Shown: positions 24,501 to 30,999 of the stretch, piece by piece
How the letters are laid out: each line of letters starts with the position of its first letter
Numbering within the stretch: position 1 is the first letter of the stretch
NCBI GenBank assembly: GCA_013076295.1
Contig: RQOL01000616.1
Location: forward strand, 806,001 to 870,000
Direction: 5' to 3'
Source: Sanderia malayensis
Taxonomy: Eukaryota; Cnidaria; Scyphozoa; Semaeostomeae; Pelagiidae
DNA: 64,000 nt
Notes under the pieces: generated by a model
The model's input: only the letters and a program-made list of their open reading frames with translations
The model's database searches: none
Told to the model about the DNA's origin: nothing
Position numbers and translations under genes: made by a program

Positions 24501-26985
24501 ACATCAACCCTCACATTAAACATCAAATTTTCAGCAAACCAGAAATATTATTTAAAAAATTTCCATCAGTGATCCAAGATCACCTTGTACATTTTTCTGA
24601 TCTTTAGTCTTAAAATATCATATGAGCCATTCTAAAATTGCTGCCCAAAAACATCATTATCAGGGAAAAAACTTCAAGATATTGAGCAGACATCTCAATG
24701 CAAAAGTCTCCAGTGCACCCATTGACATATTACTTTCAAAATCTACCCTGGGTATTATGGACAACTTTTGGTTTCACCCTCAATGTTTAACCAACCATTC
24801 ACAGCAGAAGGTAAAGTGGCTATAATGTAATAGGTAATAAATAGCAATATGTCACATACAAAATAATGGAACCTTTGGAAGATTGAGCGATGCTTTCTTT
24901 TTAGGTGCTTCATCTTCTTCATCTTCTTCATCTTCTTCGTCATAATCATCTAGAAAAAAAGAGAAATAGTGAAACAGCAACTTTTGATGCTTTAAACTAC
25001 ATACATACAAGGATACTCTTACATCATGCTACACTTGTAAACTTACCTTCATCTTTGCTTGTTCCCTGAAAAGCTTCCAAACCAATTTGAACATACTTTT
25101 CATTTTCATCAGCAAGCTCTTCAATTGTACTGTAGTCAATGGCAGCAACATCACTCTTTACATAACCTGTTACAGAAAAAATATCTTAGTTTCTGGTGGT
25201 AGGTAAATAATCAGCATTATTTCATGAAAAAATCTAATGAATTCTAAAAAATTGAAACCCGTGCTAAAAAATAATTATTAATTTGTTCATTACCATCTTG
25301 GCTGGAAAAGTCTGAAGGTAATGGATGCTTGTTTTCTGAAGATATGTCATCTACCAGAGACCCAAGAGCACCCAAAGAAGCTAGCTGGCTGAGATGTTTT
25401 TTAGACTCCTTAAAATAATGGAAATTTGCTATTATGCTAAGAAAACCAATATTTTGGCAAGATATAAATTTTGAAGGCTAACAGCATCTGAGGGGATGCA
25501 GACAAAAGTAAAATATTGAGAAGGTAACAAAGTAATTGTTACCTTCGCAATATTTTAAATTCAGAAAGTGATGATATGATCAGTGATCACCTTCTCAATA
25601 TAAAATATTCTCCTTATCATCAGTTGTCAGCACCTTGTCTCATCATTAGCAATTAGATATTGTCACATTGGAACCCCATAACAACCCATAACAAACCCCA
25701 TATCGGCTTAAAACAGCCACCAATGGCTCACAAACAAGTGGGTGCAATTGCAAAAGTGGCCATAAGTGGAAAGCATTGCGTTCCAACAAGAGTTTATTCT
25801 ACTCAAATCATCATATCAGCAGATGTTTTGGATAGGATTTTCCAGTTTGTGTTTGTGTATGACATTTGTGACTTGTACAACCATGGAATTGATCATACTG
25901 TACCATGATTACTTGTGATAGAAATGTACAAATTGACAGGTTTGAAAAGATGCAAAGGTACAGGGATGGGGTAAACATGAAATATCTAGAAACCCTTTAA
26001 GCCATCTTTGTGTCGGTTCGGTGCTAGCATTGTTATTTTCGATGTTTCAATGTTCGAGCTTCCTTTTCCCAGGTATGGAAAGTACTTTTCGCCGAGATCT
26101 CGGATGTGCACAAGAAACATTGTTGGTGTGCGGTGTATCCACCAGAAAAATGTAGTTTAAATTGCTGTTTAGTTTGCTGAATAACGCCCCACCACACACA
26201 GCCACACCCCGGTATGGAAAGTATGGCAGTTTTCGCCGAGATCTCGGGTGTGCAGCCTAAAATCCCAAGTGTGCAAGTGTGCAATGCAACAAATATGTAC
26301 CTCAAGTGTGCAATATGAACTTTATATACTCATATCCTAGGTTGCCAAGTTTGTATTTGTTCGCAGTAACTCGCAAATTTAGGATGGAAACTTGCACTTG
26401 AAAGTAGGCCCACTCCACTCGCAAGTGCAAAAAATTTTTCGCGCTTGGCGCGATGGTGCAGATTTCCCTTCCCCTCATGGCAAATTACTGAAACACTGGA
26501 CTCAGGAGGTGTCAAGTTACCAAGACCACGCCCTTATGTTTTGGACACACCCAATTTATCAAGTGTGCAATGACAATTTACAAAAAAAATCTCGGGTGTG
26601 AATCTGCCATACTTTCCATACTGGGCCACACCCTGCTCTTTTCTTTGAATTAATCACAATTCCATCATCGTTCACAATTTCAAAAACAAGGGTGACTTAA
26701 TTCAACATGTAGCAAAACTTTTTGAAGCCAGAGAGGAAAAAACAACGCAACGAGCGACCGGACCCACAATGAAGATGAAGACTGAATGAAGAGAACAGGT
26801 ATGATATGATCTGTGCATTTATTTTAAGCAGGGTAAGAGATTCATACCTCATCAAGAACTTCGCTATTTTCTAATTCACCCTTCTCATCAATATTACCAA
26901 AGAGGAATCCTGCAAGATTTAGCCCTCCTTCTGAATATTCTCTTCCATTGCTGTCGTTACTGCTATCGTCCTGATAATCCGCCAT
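404..26985 (-). CDS. TAF1: TAF1 (TFIID subunit 1), 5' portion, 23 exons, continues past left edge
   Basis: Homologue of the largest TFIID subunit, the nuclear scaffold that binds TBP and core promoters in RNA polymerase II initiation. I reconstructed 23 exons with GT-AG borders whose phases all join, giving 1,074 residues collinear with animal TAF1. They include an N-terminal [12 protein letters not shown]-interaction segment, an acidic stretch, [126 protein letters not shown] and [17 protein letters not shown]. The zinc knuckle and bromodomains must lie left of base 1. The start is the first ATG, giving MADYQDDSS. Introns are large (intron 19 is 9.8 kb) and packed with transposon remnants; intron 19 also holds an antisense GPCR gene. 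Identification is very secure; individual exon ends rest on reading splice consensus by eye. Confidence 0.95.
782..1440. repeat. (CCAT)n microsatellite block in TAF1 intron 22
   Basis: About 650 bp of interrupted CCAT/CTAT tetranucleotides. Several reading frames stay open and translate to Pro-Ser-Ile-His repeats, which is a by-product of the repeat and not a gene. Confidence 0.95.
1471..1626 (-). CDS. TAF1: TAF1 exon 22
   Basis: Encodes [20 protein letters not shown] and [16 protein letters not shown]. 52 codons, donor GTATGT. Confidence 0.96.
1826..2004. mobile_element. MITE-like repeat, TACYGTAATG termini
   Basis: Starts TACTGTAATGCTTCGATTAA and ends with the near-inverse (reverse complement starts TACCGTAATGGTTCTATTAA). 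Internal reiterated AAACGCCCCC motifs. A related terminus design (ACCGTA...AATAAGCCCCC) recurs at 12681-12956. Confidence 0.6.
2167..2200. repeat. Perfect 13-bp inverted repeat in TAF1 intron 21
   Basis: ATCCATGAACTGC and its exact inverse separated by 8 bases; 70 bases beyond the end of exon 21. No function assigned. Confidence 0.6.
2271..2351 (-). CDS. TAF1: TAF1 exon 21
   Basis: Encodes [27 protein letters not shown], matching [20 protein letters not shown]. 27 codons. Confidence 0.95.
2581..2711 (-). CDS. TAF1: TAF1 exon 20
   Basis: Encodes [20 protein letters not shown] and [14 protein letters not shown]. Separated from exon 19 by a 9.8-kb intron. Confidence 0.96.
3507..4130. mobile_element. 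Foldback-like structure with GTGGGTTTTTC arrays
   Basis: A 60-bp arm at 3507-3565 (CCCACTTTATCTAACAGAAA...) recurs inverted at 3968-4027 with about one mismatch. Each arm is followed by more degenerate AAAGTGGGTTTTTCTG units in both orientations. About 400 bp lies between the arms. This resembles foldback-type DNA elements; no transposase is present. Confidence 0.6.
3718..3925 (+). other. Unrecognised ORF inside foldback structure
   Basis: From ATG in a favourable context (AAAATGG) it encodes a 68-residue product: [20 protein letters not shown]..., a basic [11 protein letters not shown] stretch, then stop. The basic stretch is followed within about 10 bases by a GTAATA donor-like site, so it could instead be a captured exon. 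I recognise no family, and it may be non-coding. Confidence 0.25.
4308..4630. repeat. TTTATAAGAAACC repeat family, copy 1
   Basis: Begins with doubled ATAAGAAACC motifs and ends with the inverse (GTTTCTTATAAAAAAAG). Related copies at 10829-11240 and 15177-15290. Probably a MITE family; ends are not sharply defined. Confidence 0.5.
6310..6663. mobile_element. hAT-like non-autonomous element with 8-bp target duplication
   Basis: Termini CATAGGCGTAGA and its inverse; flanked by the perfect 8-bp direct repeat ATGGCTAC (6302-6309 and 6664-6671). Interior has G-rich and C-rich inverted segments near 6586-6612. 8-bp duplications are typical of hAT elements. Confidence 0.75.
6792..6836. repeat. Perfect 21-bp hairpin, 3-nt loop
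   Basis: CGCAATATTTACTCAAATGCA, TGG, then the exact reverse complement. It lies between two hAT-like elements in TAF1 intron 19. It could form a cruciform or a short RNA hairpin. Confidence 0.7.
6857..7024. mobile_element. hAT-like MITE, CAGTGGCGTAGCT termini
   Basis: Left end CACTGGCGTAGCT, right end is the inverse of CAGTGGCGTAGCTATAGGGG. Flanks GGTGTGGA / GATGTGGA match at 7 of 8 positions, consistent with an aged 8-bp target duplication. Confidence 0.7.
7494..7627. mobile_element. TA-flanked MITE, CAGTAAACACCCGCATAT termini
   Basis: Left TACAGTAAACACCCGCATAT, right ends ATGTTTACTGTA. Same family as 22152-22289 and a lone end at 3074-3100. TA flanks and CAGT termini point to the Tc1/mariner/pogo group. 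Confidence 0.65.
9112..10692 (+). CDS. Class A G protein-coupled receptor, intronless, nested in TAF1 intron 19
   Basis: A 526-aa seven-helix rhodopsin-type receptor. The N-terminus carries several N-glycosylation sequons (NIT, NIS, NCS, NRS). TM1 starts near residue 39 with an Asn in its ...VVENSFV core, TM2 has the conserved Asp (CADLFNG), TM3 ends in DRYLAL (126-128), TM4 has Trp (IANWLVPLL), TM6 has [10 protein letters not shown] without the usual CWxP, and TM7 ends NPILC (from 291) where NPxxY is expected. The TM3 and ECL2 cysteines that normally form a disulphide are not obvious. A 220-residue basic, Ser/Thr-rich tail follows. The short loops and the missing extracellular cysteine pair recall the adenosine/melanocortin-like (MECA) receptors, but the ligand cannot be inferred. 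It lies antisense to TAF1 and has no introns, so it probably arose by retroposition or is an ancient single-exon lineage. Confidence 0.92.
   Translation: MRTLQANITNISTKANCSNRSCANLHDKSGHTNYEEENIIICLLLGVLIVVENSFVCLAFALNPKLRKRQANILVCSQACADLFNGLIFVPIEVYENYTTRRLLTPYVIAYVLFVSLFNLFSLALDRYLALIKPLFHHLIMDVNRTKKLLIANWLVPLLITAIPLCWSSSSMYTKALSSRIYISVFWLLMFCLCVIMIAMYILIYRTAAKTIRKRIRRMSKLTKNSKNKITTTRTELRVAHMFGLLLFFFILAYLPILWLNLMDLINQGHLISPVMEKISLYSLIVNSIVNPILCLLLKKDYQLIIKRWICCEWVMEKWRDNSIRSQLSEKTAMDNIDAHENSTDSMKKKSISNRHSTVRRLEQKEHSPRFSGGKKEPLTRMKSITFGTERQNSTKNGIHVKSDETEKTNGKQYDGKAKKPGKKSTFRSLSESSDIKPSWAIKHAESVDERDQLVQSEVSEGQLENNNSPKTIRKQQNPVEENATGELPQQAYQFTDNTMESIELLNDKCLFSKTHKTAKNTKDVR
10829..11240. repeat. 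ATAAGAAAC repeat family, copy 2
   Basis: Starts TTATAAGAAACTCACTGGTA and ends GGTTTCTTATAAAAAAAG; internal repeated AAGAAACTTT-CTGGTA motifs. Just downstream of the GPCR gene; may include its 3' UTR. Confidence 0.5.
12497..12638 (-). CDS. TAF1: TAF1 exon 19
   Basis: Encodes [10 protein letters not shown] and [30 protein letters not shown], the winged-helix-like region. Phase 1 end at GTAGGT. Confidence 0.96.
12681..12956. mobile_element. MITE with ACCGTA...AATAAGCCCCC termini (TAF1 intron 18)
   Basis: Left CACCGTAAATCCTTGAATAA-GCCCCC, right inverse GGGGGCTTATTCGAGGATCT-ACGGTA. Internal repeats of CGAATAAGCCCCC. No coding capacity. Confidence 0.65.
13028..13142 (-). CDS. TAF1: TAF1 exon 18
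   Basis: Encodes [17 protein letters not shown] and [18 protein letters not shown], matching YYIRELVDIFVVGQQCP...VPGPNSKRANTHIRDFLQ. Phase 0 end. Confidence 0.95.
13453..14485. mobile_element. Mutator-like non-autonomous element, 56-bp TIRs, 9-bp TSD
   Basis: Left TIR starts CAACCTCGAACCCAGGGCCC and is matched exactly in inverse at 14430-14485. It is flanked by the 9-bp direct repeat CATTATGAC (13444-13452 and 14486-14494). Long TIRs with a 9-bp duplication are the signature of Mutator-superfamily insertions. The 920-bp interior shows no transposase. Confidence 0.8.
14664..14749 (-). CDS. TAF1: TAF1 exon 17
   Basis: Encodes [25 protein letters not shown], matching AFENNLFRAPIY...TDFLIIR. 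Ends in phase 2 at GTAAGT, which exon 18 completes. Confidence 0.94.
15177..15290. repeat. TTTATAAGAAACC repeat family, copy 3
   Basis: Contains TATAAGAAACCGGTTTATAA-GAAACC and several AAGAAAC repeats; related to 4308-4630 and 10829-11240. Confidence 0.45.
15696..16256. repeat. 57-bp minisatellite, about 10 copies (TAF1 intron 16)
   Basis: Unit GTGGAGCTTCTAATGTAAAT... repeats every 57 bp from 15708. Copies differ at a few positions (CACTAAG/CACCAAG and GCCA/GCCG). 57 is a multiple of 3, so both strands stay open (19-residue repeats), but no start context, splice signals or known domain supports translation. The last junction has lost a base. Confidence 0.95.
16574..16710. repeat. Dispersed TCCAATCAAATGCGTTT / GTGATCAC repeat, copy 1
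   Basis: Segments AGATGCTTGA, CCAATCAAATGCGTTT, GTGTGATCACTTTCTG and TTTGCATGTGATTACAGG occur in the same order at 16970-17035 (partial), 17825-17930 and 51866-52010. A mobile repeat family without recognised coding. Confidence 0.65.
17042..17120. mobile_element. pogo/Tigger-like terminus
   Basis: TACAGTCGACTCTCGCTATC followed by TCGAAC, then a partial inverse (CGGGAGTTCGAGATA). Such CAGTCGACTCTCG termini are typical of pogo/Tigger elements. A related end lies at 33252-33280. Confidence 0.45.
17825..17930. repeat. Dispersed CCAATCAAATG / CACGTGATCAC repeat, copy 3
   Basis: Diverged copy of the family at 16574-16710, with CACGTGATCAC and a TTTTACATGAAG end. Confidence 0.5.
18038..18142 (-). 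CDS. TAF1: TAF1 exon 16
   Basis: Encodes [20 protein letters not shown], matching [20 protein letters not shown]. It is masked by a longer unrelated open frame on the opposite strand. Phase 0. Confidence 0.94.
18684..18857 (-). CDS. TAF1: TAF1 exon 15
   Basis: Encodes [20 protein letters not shown] and [14 protein letters not shown]. Donor GTAAGC, phase 0. Confidence 0.95.
19166..19330 (-). CDS. TAF1: TAF1 exon 14
   Basis: Encodes [20 protein letters not shown] and a KKKAK end, matching HSIPAVELRQPFFPTHMGP...KHIKKKAK. Phase 0. Confidence 0.95.
19556..19605 (-). CDS. TAF1: TAF1 exon 13 (50-bp micro-exon)
   Basis: Encodes [17 protein letters not shown]. It is the only candidate seen that converts the phase 1 end of exon 12 to the phase 0 start of exon 14, and its end reads through into the conserved IQHS-P block. 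Confidence 0.82.
19947..20019 (-). CDS. TAF1: TAF1 exon 12
   Basis: Encodes [15 protein letters not shown], the conserved WNLSNDEYYYPKQ block. Ends in phase 1 at GTCAGT. Confidence 0.92.
20337..20393 (-). CDS. TAF1: TAF1 exon 11 (short linker)
   Basis: 19-codon basic linker ([19 protein letters not shown]) between good splice sites, phase 0. Weakly conserved region. Confidence 0.8.
20611..20739 (-). CDS. TAF1: TAF1 exon 10
   Basis: Encodes [20 protein letters not shown]..., matching [20 protein letters not shown] of human TAF1. 43 codons, phase 0. Confidence 0.95.
20935..21124. mobile_element. Hairpin MITE with AGCCCTGTTTACACTACA termini (TAF1 intron 9)
   Basis: Left AGCCCTGTTTACACTACATA..., right the inverse (TGTGTAGTGTAAACAGGGCT). 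The interior repeats ACCCGGGGCGAACCC. Long palindromic arms, no coding. A weaker relative is seen near 17300-17440. Confidence 0.7.
21177..21364 (-). CDS. TAF1: TAF1 exon 9
   Basis: Encodes [20 protein letters not shown] and DKIIWDDE, nearly invariant in TAF1. Donor GTATGT, phase 0. Confidence 0.96.
21573..21783. repeat. ~101-bp tandem duplication in TAF1 intron 8
   Basis: Two diverged copies of ACTTGAGG...AGAGGGGGC-TTGAATGAG...TATTTTCAG...GTAGCAAAA...GCATGA, offset by about 101 bp, ending about 50 bases from exon 8. Confidence 0.6.
21837..22071 (-). CDS. TAF1: TAF1 exon 8
   Basis: Encodes [15 protein letters not shown]...[15 protein letters not shown]. The GTTTGT donor is chosen because it gives the phase 1 end required by exon 9. 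Confidence 0.9.
22152..22289. mobile_element. TA-flanked MITE, CAGTAAAAACCCGCATATAA termini
   Basis: Near-perfect terminal inverted repeats (about 27 bp) in a 138-bp element, best-preserved member of the family also seen at 7494-7627. Confidence 0.75.
22729..22941 (-). CDS. TAF1: TAF1 exon 7
   Basis: Encodes [18 protein letters not shown]...FDYGFKL, one of the best conserved TAF1 blocks (start of the DUF3591 region). 71 whole codons, phase 0 both sides. Confidence 0.96.
23169..23437 (-). CDS. TAF1: TAF1 exon 6
   Basis: Encodes the hallmark [20 protein letters not shown] followed by a Lys/Arg-rich [11 protein letters not shown] segment. Donor GTATTG, phase 0. Confidence 0.95.
23659..23889. 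mobile_element. hAT-like MITE, CAGTGGCGTAGATAG termini, 8-bp TSD
   Basis: Left CAGTGGCGTAGATAG, right inverse CTATCTACGCCATTG, flanked by the perfect 8-bp direct repeat CTAGAAAC (23651-23658 and 23890-23897). A lone related end occurs at 58938. Confidence 0.8.
23994..24248 (-). CDS. TAF1: TAF1 exon 5
   Basis: Low-complexity Ser/Glu/Pro-rich linker ([20 protein letters not shown]...). Acceptor CTCTCAG, donor GTAATT in phase 1. The region is poorly conserved in the family; support comes from phase and position. Confidence 0.8.
24860..24949 (-). CDS. TAF1: TAF1 exon 4 (acidic)
   Basis: Encodes an Asp/Glu run ([14 protein letters not shown]) followed by [16 protein letters not shown] chose the strong GTATGT donor over an internal GTTCCA because only it gives phase 1, which joins exon 5. 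Confidence 0.85.
25047..25166 (-). CDS. TAF1: TAF1 exon 3
   Basis: Encodes [20 protein letters not shown]..., the conserved AVDYSDINEVAED-like segment. Donor GTAAGT, phase 1. Confidence 0.92.
25294..25408 (-). CDS. TAF1: TAF1 exon 2
   Basis: Encodes [19 protein letters not shown]..., matching the KKHLAGLGALGLGSL region of animal TAF1. Acceptor TTTTAAG, donor GTAATG in phase 1. Confidence 0.92.
26068..26624. mobile_element. Composite MITE, GGTATGGAAAGTA...GAGATCTCGG termini (TAF1 intron 1)
   Basis: Two direct copies of the left end (26068 and 26207: GGTATGGAAAGTA, then TTTTCGCCGAGATCTCGG-TGTGCA) and an inverted right end (ATCTCGGGTGTGAATCTGCC-ATACTTTCCATACTGGG). The doubled left end suggests nested insertion. 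Confidence 0.6.
26848..26985 (-). CDS. TAF1: TAF1 exon 1
   Basis: Starts at ATG 26985 ([20 protein letters not shown]) and carries the LAGFLFGNI motif of the TBP-binding N-terminal domain. The donor is GTATGA, phase 0. Confidence 0.93.
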
Positions 26986-27595
26986 GTTTTAGGACCATGT
27001 TTCCCTTCCCTTCCCACCCAGGGCCAATAGTCAGCTCTCTTTTTGGGTTGTTGTTGCTGCTACTTCTTAAAAATTCACGAAATGCAATACAAAATGAAAA
27101 CATTTGTTTTTCTTGTCTTTCCTTATATTAGTACGTTTGCAGCACGAGAAACTGTACATCCTTTGCTACATATTTACTAGTACTAAAATATGACATTTAA
27201 CGATTATAAGACCACTCTCTTCATCATTGGCAGAGGCTGTATAATTTCTCTCAGTAATGTGCTTTAAAAAGAAAATTGAATAAAAAGCAATGCTACGTTA
27301 ATTCGCGCTTAATTGATATCTTTATTCATCGCTCAGATTATTACCACGGTTAATTTGTTATCTTTATCTCATATCAAATATACTTAAATTTCCAGAGAGC
27401 CAAATTTGGCATGACTAGATTAGATACATATTGTATTGCTAAATACATAAATTTGCATGATTATATCAAAATTATTGTAGTGCAGATCATTTCTCTAATT
27501 TTCTGCTTTCAACCTATATTATGAGCTATTAATGTAATACTGTGGTGATACAAAAAAACTTCCTTTGTTAGACACCAATTAATGTTCAGAATCTG

Positions 27596-28524
27596 TCACC
27601 TTTCTTTGTATTTAGATGTAATAAAATTCAGTAGGTATGCCAGAAGTATAATAAGTAGAGATAGAAAGAGTAATAAACTAATTGAAAGCTGAGACTTTTG
27701 CTTTGGCACAAAATGATCCGCCATGCCACCCTAAAATAGAAATAAAATAATGTAAATATATTTAAAGAGAAGCAAACATGCATTCAAACTTAATATAAAA
27801 ACACAAATTTAAAAAATACCCATCCTCCTTGCAGAACAATCCAGTCAGCAAGATTATCAGATATGAATTGCCAAATCCAGTGTTTTAACATCCCAACATA
27901 CATGTTTGCACCATGGCTTACACAATCAACTGCTAAAGCTCCAGTAAATGCAAACAATGATATGATCTTCGCCCATGTTATGTCTTCTGAAAACAGATAT
28001 TTAGCAACACCACAGAATGCTCTTTTTAAAGTCAATTCGGAAAGCAGACATATATTCAGCTGTGACAAAACATCTATGTACACTCCACTGTGTCTTATCT
28101 CCATAGTTTCACCAAGAGAAATAAGAACTCTAGTCAGGTATTCTGGGTTCTTCTTATCAACTGATAGCAATTTTGCTTCCACACATCTAACACCTCTATC
28201 CAATGAAGGAGCTCTATGAACTGAAATTGATCGCTTTATGGGAATGGATCCAGCTAGGTTCGATCCCAAACGCGAACCAGTTCTTAAATTACATGTTGCT
28301 GTTGTTGTTGAGGAGGGGGAGAGCAAGTTTCTGGTAGGCCTAGATGAACTTTGATTTCCTGCCACCACATCTATATCCTTACCAAGTTTTCTTTCTTTTA
28401 ATTGCAAGCCTGAACGGATGAGCCTATCTTCTATATAATCTTCGCAAAGCATTCTAGCGATGTTAACTACTGTTTCTTTTTCTTCTTCTGCGGTGTTTTT
28501 ACTTGATAGCTTGGCAGATAACAT
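27596..28524 (-). CDS. BOK: BCL-2 family protein, BOK/BAX-like, two exons
   Basis: Exons 27820-28524 and 27596-27730 (phase 0) encode 279 aa. Order: variable N-terminus; BH3-like LISLGETMEIRHSGVY near 130-145; BH1-like FSEDITWAKIISLFAFTGAL near 175-200 followed by AVDCVSHG, close to the GITWGKVVSLYAVAAGLAVDC of BOK; BH2 DWIVLQGGWGGM spanning the intron; and a hydrophobic C-terminal anchor (ISLLLFLSLLIILLAYLLNF) with a basic end KYKER. This multi-domain layout is that of pore-forming BOK/BAX/BAK proteins acting at mitochondrial or ER membranes in apoptosis; similarity is greatest to BOK. I start at the first in-frame ATG (28524), but the frame stays open about 70 bases upstream without an ATG, so an upstream coding exon is possible. 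TAF1 lies 610 bp downstream on the same strand. Confidence 0.88.
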
Positions 28525-28885
28525 TATTATCTCGTCGTTGTCATCACTTGATGTGTGACAATCAACACGTCCTATCCATTCGTGTGAAAAAATCACTGCA
28601 ACTATGCACTTATTTGATTTAAAAACTTGAAAACAACACCATACTTAACAAAAACGAAAAAATTATGTTCTTTTTATTTCTTTCTCAAATCGAATTCCTC
28701 ATGAGTGAGTGTGCATCATTCCATCATATCAGAGATGTCACTCACCGAATAAGAAATAACCGCTCAAGTCAAGACTTGGTTGAATATTCGTCTAGACGCA
28801 GATTCGACGCAGATTCAGTTGAAACGCCTTGATCCTTGAAGAAACTTATAATTTCGTTCGAATAAGACAGGGGTATGCAGATTTG

Positions 28886-29483
28886 TTCTTGATCTTAGGT
28901 CTTCATTCCGGATCTTATCTCTTTTCGTGACACCCATCATTGATCTTTCCATGCTCCTTTGAGTGACTGCCAGTTTCTCTCTTTGGTGGTTAGTAAGTGA
29001 CCATGTCTCAGCTCCATAAGTCATTGATGGTAGTATGACAGTGTTCATGATCTTCCTTTTCAGGCACAAGGGCATTCTTTGATCTCTCATAAACGTGCTG
29101 TACTGTCCAAATCTCTTCCAAGCAGATGTTATTCTCTCGTCTACTTCTTTCGCCATCTCATTTCCTGATGTTAGCAGTCTTCCCAAGTACTTGTACTCAT
29201 CCACCTCCTCCAGTTGTTCTCCATCAATCATTATTCCTTTTCTTCTTCTCTTTTTTGCTATTCCATTGCACATGATTTTGGTTTTCTTTTTATTCATTTT
29301 CATTCCATCTTCTCGGCCTTCTTGGTTCAGATCGTTTAGCAGCTTGCTGAGATGTTCTTCCTTTTCTGCAAACAAGATGATGTCATCTGCAAATCTCAGG
29401 TTGTTCATCCTCTCTCCGTTGATGTTAATTCCCACTTCAATTTCCATTCTTCTGAATATTTCTTCCAACGCTGCTGTGAACAT
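28886..29483 (-). pseudogene. LINE reverse transcriptase fragment (inverted 5' segment)
   Basis: Encodes FTAALEEIFRRMEIEVGIN, then RFADDIILFA (the catalytic F/YADD box), MNKKKTKIMC, EYKYLGRLLTSG, SAWKRFG and MTYGAETWSLT, all standard blocks of non-LTR reverse transcriptases of the endonuclease-bearing type. No N-terminal endonuclease or start codon; ends at DLRSRT where the target duplication begins. Not functional alone. Confidence 0.9.
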
Positions 29484-29774
29484 CAAGAACAAAGGTGAAG
29501 GATGTAATCGAGAAAGTGATAGAAGCCAAAGGCAAGTGGGCATGACATCTAGCCCGAATGAAAAACAACGAATGGGCAAAGAAAATAACTGAATGGATTC
29601 CGTGGGGCAAGAAAAGAGGAAAAGGAAGACCGAAAAGAAAATGGAGAGATGACATCGAGCAGAACAGAAGGCGGGCAGTACGTGGACCCAGAGAACCCAA
29701 AACCGTGATGAATGGAGAAAGATGTGGAGGCCACCCGCCTGCAGTGGCGTGACAGGCTGATGATGATGATGATG
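29484..29774 (+). pseudogene. LINE ORF2 C-terminal fragment and 3' tail
   Basis: Reads SRTKVKDVIEKVIEAKGKWA, then after an in-frame stop HLARMKNNEWAKKITEWIPW, KRGKGRPKRKWRDDIEQ, the C-terminal signature of the same LINE type. It continues where the minus-strand piece stops (shared TCAAGAACAAA at both break points). Ends GACAGGCTGATGATGATG. Confidence 0.85.
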
Positions 29775-29785
29775 ATGCAGATTTG

Positions 29786-30999
29786 ACTGTACTTACATAT
29801 TTAGCAGCCACTACAAGTGTGTCAGAAAAAGTGGGGAAGGCGGGGAACTATCGACACCACAGGCGCCGACTTTTGATTTTCAAGGAGGGGCCCAAACTTT
29901 AAATTGGAAAAAAACGCAAAATGTTCTCTAAGTCGTACACAATGTAATGTAATGTAATCAGAAGCAGAAGCAGATATTTGAGAGAAATTTTGACGACTTG
30001 AAAATGATGTCAACCCATTACTGGCATATTTTGCATCGACACTATTGCACGTTACAGTTTGTTAACTACGCGCCAGATTTAAAGATGGGTGAAGTGCTTC
30101 TCAGACCATTTTCTTTTAACTTCAGCAATATAATCGCTATGTCAATTTGACTGTCTAAGCCCTTTGAGGTCTTCACTAATTCTGTTTTTAATACAGTAAG
30201 GATATTTTTGCCCTTCCAGATGTTCATCACTTTGTTTATTTGGGCCTTCGCTACTCCAATTTATATTTTCCCAATCCTTTGTTAAGTTTTTCCGAACCCA
30301 AATACTTCAAGTCCTCAACTTCTTCAATTCTCTGATCCCCGACCTTGACTTGAACCATTTATACCTCTTAGTGGCATCGAACTTAGCTTCTTTGCATCCA
30401 TGATCAGCTGTCTTCTTTTACGGCTGTGTTCACTTCTTCAACAAGCTCACAAATCCTCTCTCTTCTCCTCTGCACAGACACCTTGTCATATGTAAAACCC
30501 GGACTTGACATCCACCTTCCCGCGATTAATGCATTTGGTTATTGCGTGCGCTTTAATTTGTCACAACTTGTTAATTGCTCATTGTACACCATATTTAAAA
30601 GTAGTAAGTCTCTTTCCGATCTCGCTCCAACTTTAAGCGACCTCTTGCAGTATGTAATTTAGATTTTGAGGTCTGAATCCATGCAATAAATTAATAAATC
30701 TCTTTTGTTCCAGAACTATGAATATTCATGAAATGGTTTTAAAATGTTAATCTGAAGATCGAGAATGCTAGAAAACAAGAAGACAAGAAACTGTTTGAGT
30801 GTACCCACAAACAATGTTGAAAAATAAAAAGGATTGAAAGTACATAAATTATTAAAAACATATAGAATTTTTCTCAAAATTCATTCACCATATCACAGCA
30901 ATAGTCTCTTTAATTAGTCAAAAACACATGGTTAAAGAAAAAATAATGGAAACTTTAAATGGTTAATAAGCAAGCAATAAGCTAATTGAAGCATCAAAG
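29786..30999. other. Intergenic, with decayed LINE scrap
   Basis: Apart from the LINE remnant at 30260-30350 I see no gene or strong repeat here; it separates BOK from the first dystroglycan-like gene. Confidence 0.5.
30260..30350 (-). pseudogene. Decayed LINE reverse transcriptase scrap
   Basis: On the minus strand one frame reads VQVKVGDQRIEEVEDLKYLG-SEKLNKGL, the thumb-region motif of LINE reverse transcriptases, before a stop; neighbouring residues need frame changes. A different, older copy from the one at 28886-29774. Confidence 0.6.

Larger units (their letters stand above)
28875..29785. mobile_element. LINE insertion with internal inversion and 11-bp TSD
   Basis: An 889-bp 5'-truncated LINE lies between direct copies of ATGCAGATTTG (28875-28885, 29775-29785). 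The reverse transcriptase part reads on the minus strand and the C-terminal/3' part on the plus strand, meeting head to head near 29485. The 3' end is a (GAT)n tail, as in several LINE clades. This geometry is that of twin-primed insertion. Confidence 0.85.

Noticed and set aside
29095..29592. 165-residue plus-strand frame
   Set aside because: Antisense of the LINE reverse transcriptase fragment.
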